The notes under the pieces: generated by a model
Database searches by the model: none
What the model was told of the DNA's origin: nothing
The model's input: the letters and a program-made list of their open reading frames with translations, nothing else
Part shown: positions 63,523-64,000 of the stretch, piece after piece
Numbering within the stretch: position 1 is the stretch's first letter
How the letters are laid out: the number at the start of each line of letters is the position of its first letter
Source: Candidatus Sericytochromatia bacterium
GTDB taxonomy: Bacteria > Cyanobacteriota > Sericytochromatia > UBA7694
Assembly: GCA_018780035.1 (NCBI GenBank)
Contig: JADMKE010000024.1
Location: 1-64,000 of the forward strand
Length of the DNA: 64,000 nucleotides
Reading direction: 5' to 3'
Position numbers and translations under genes: made by a program

Positions 63523-64000
63523 TCAGACCACAATCGTGATTTCGGGCGGTGGCGGTGGCAATTCACTCAAACCCATTACCTCTTTGCCCGTATCCACTTT
63601 CTGGCTGCCGGTGCTGATCGAGGCTGATACCCATTTAAAAAAGGCTTTAAAAGCCGCACTGTCAGTCACGTCCAGGGTGACAACGTGGGGGGTGATCTGT
63701 TTGAGCAAATCTGTGTCCATGCCATGATTGGGCCCGCAAGCCACCATCATGCCAATTTTCTGGGTTTTCAGGCGCGCCAGTCCATGTTCCCAGTCGTCAG
63801 TGGGCATGCCATCGGTCATCAGAAACACCAAGGGCTTCCAGTCCCCTTTACGGTCCTGGGTAGCGGTTTTGACCTCGCGCTGAATGCAGTCGGCCAGCAG
63901 ACTCAGGGCAGCCCCCAGGCTGGTAACTCCGTTGGCAACCAATGGAGGCGCTTGAAACTGGCTCAGCTCTGTCAGGGGAACCAATTGCTGGGCCTGAGAT
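63523..64000 (-). CDS. terY: TerY-type vWA protein (second copy), truncated by window end
   Basis: At least 153 residues are visible: 'TSLGAALSLLADC' and 'FLMTDGMPTDD' belong to the vWA metal site; the first motif (D-x-S-x-S) lies beyond the window. It is a close paralogue of the next gene, with the same C-terminal pattern ('PPPPEITIVV' against 'QPPVEVQIVV'). The real start is outside the window. Confidence 0.85.
   Translation of the reverse strand, partial: SQAQQLVPLTELSQFQAPPLVANGVTSLGAALSLLADCIQREVKTATQDRKGDWKPLVFLMTDGMPTDDWEHGLARLKTQKIGMMVACGPNHGMDTDLLKQITPHVVTLDVTDSAAFKAFFKWVSASISTGSQKVDTGKEVMGLSELPPPPPEITIVV

Noticed and set aside
1..64000. tRNA, rRNA or CRISPR array
   Set aside because: I saw no cloverleaf-like tRNA segment, rRNA signature or regularly spaced direct repeats, though a covariance search was not possible.

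Overview
The window is bacterial, mid-GC and gene-dense, with Shine-Dalgarno-led genes, occasional GTG/TTG starts and many 1-8 bp gene overlaps. I cannot name the phylum from sequence alone. No rRNA, tRNA, CRISPR array or intact transposase was recognised. The content is almost entirely conflict, DNA-repair and signalling genes, so this reads as a large defence island rather than core chromosome.

Layout. (1) 163-26290, all on the minus strand: a large UvrD/Rep-type helicase, then a composite type I restriction-modification operon in the order hsdM, a truncated regulator-like gene carrying 10-bp tandem repeats, a YhcG-family (DUF1016) nuclease, hsdS, a DUF262/DUF1524 (GmrSD-like) gene, and an hsdR with an extra C-terminal HEPN-like domain. 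Next come a 2075-residue helicase with DUF1998 and MIT_C-like regions (DruE-like) and an AT-rich 1600-residue HEAT-repeat protein. (2) 26566-40538: an unusual signalling cluster of a tandem receiver/winged-helix protein, a receiver-HEPN fusion, a small pseudo-receiver-like protein, a large protein with a degenerate histidine-kinase-ATPase-like C-terminus, a PPP-type phosphatase and a HEPN-NACHT STAND protein. This is my best candidate for an undescribed system. (3) 40651-42915: a NERD-domain superfamily 1 helicase and a frameshifted small gene. (4) 43101-50161: a NurA-HerA-Mre11-Rad50 operon of the kind best known in archaea. (5) 50261-52996: unknown and membrane genes, an antitoxin beside a dead PIN toxin, and an AT-rich PD-(D/E)XK protein. 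(6) 53043-56326: a shortened, active-site-degraded DnaE relative coupled to a PD-(D/E)XK protein and near a SLOG-family gene. (7) 56429-59369: small unknown genes and a metallophosphatase. (8) 59593-64000: a TerY-P triad (kinase, PP2C phosphatase, two TerY-type vWA proteins), the last gene running off the window.

A recurrent element, consensus TTGACACTT-N4-ACGAA, lies upstream of genes in five of these modules, three times as a divergent pair. It is followed at about 22-24 bp by a -10-like hexamer. This suggests that the helicase, the receiver cluster, the repair operon and several unknown genes share a regulator or an unusual promoter class. One copy precedes a tiny 18-codon ORF with a strong ribosome binding site and an immediately following terminator.
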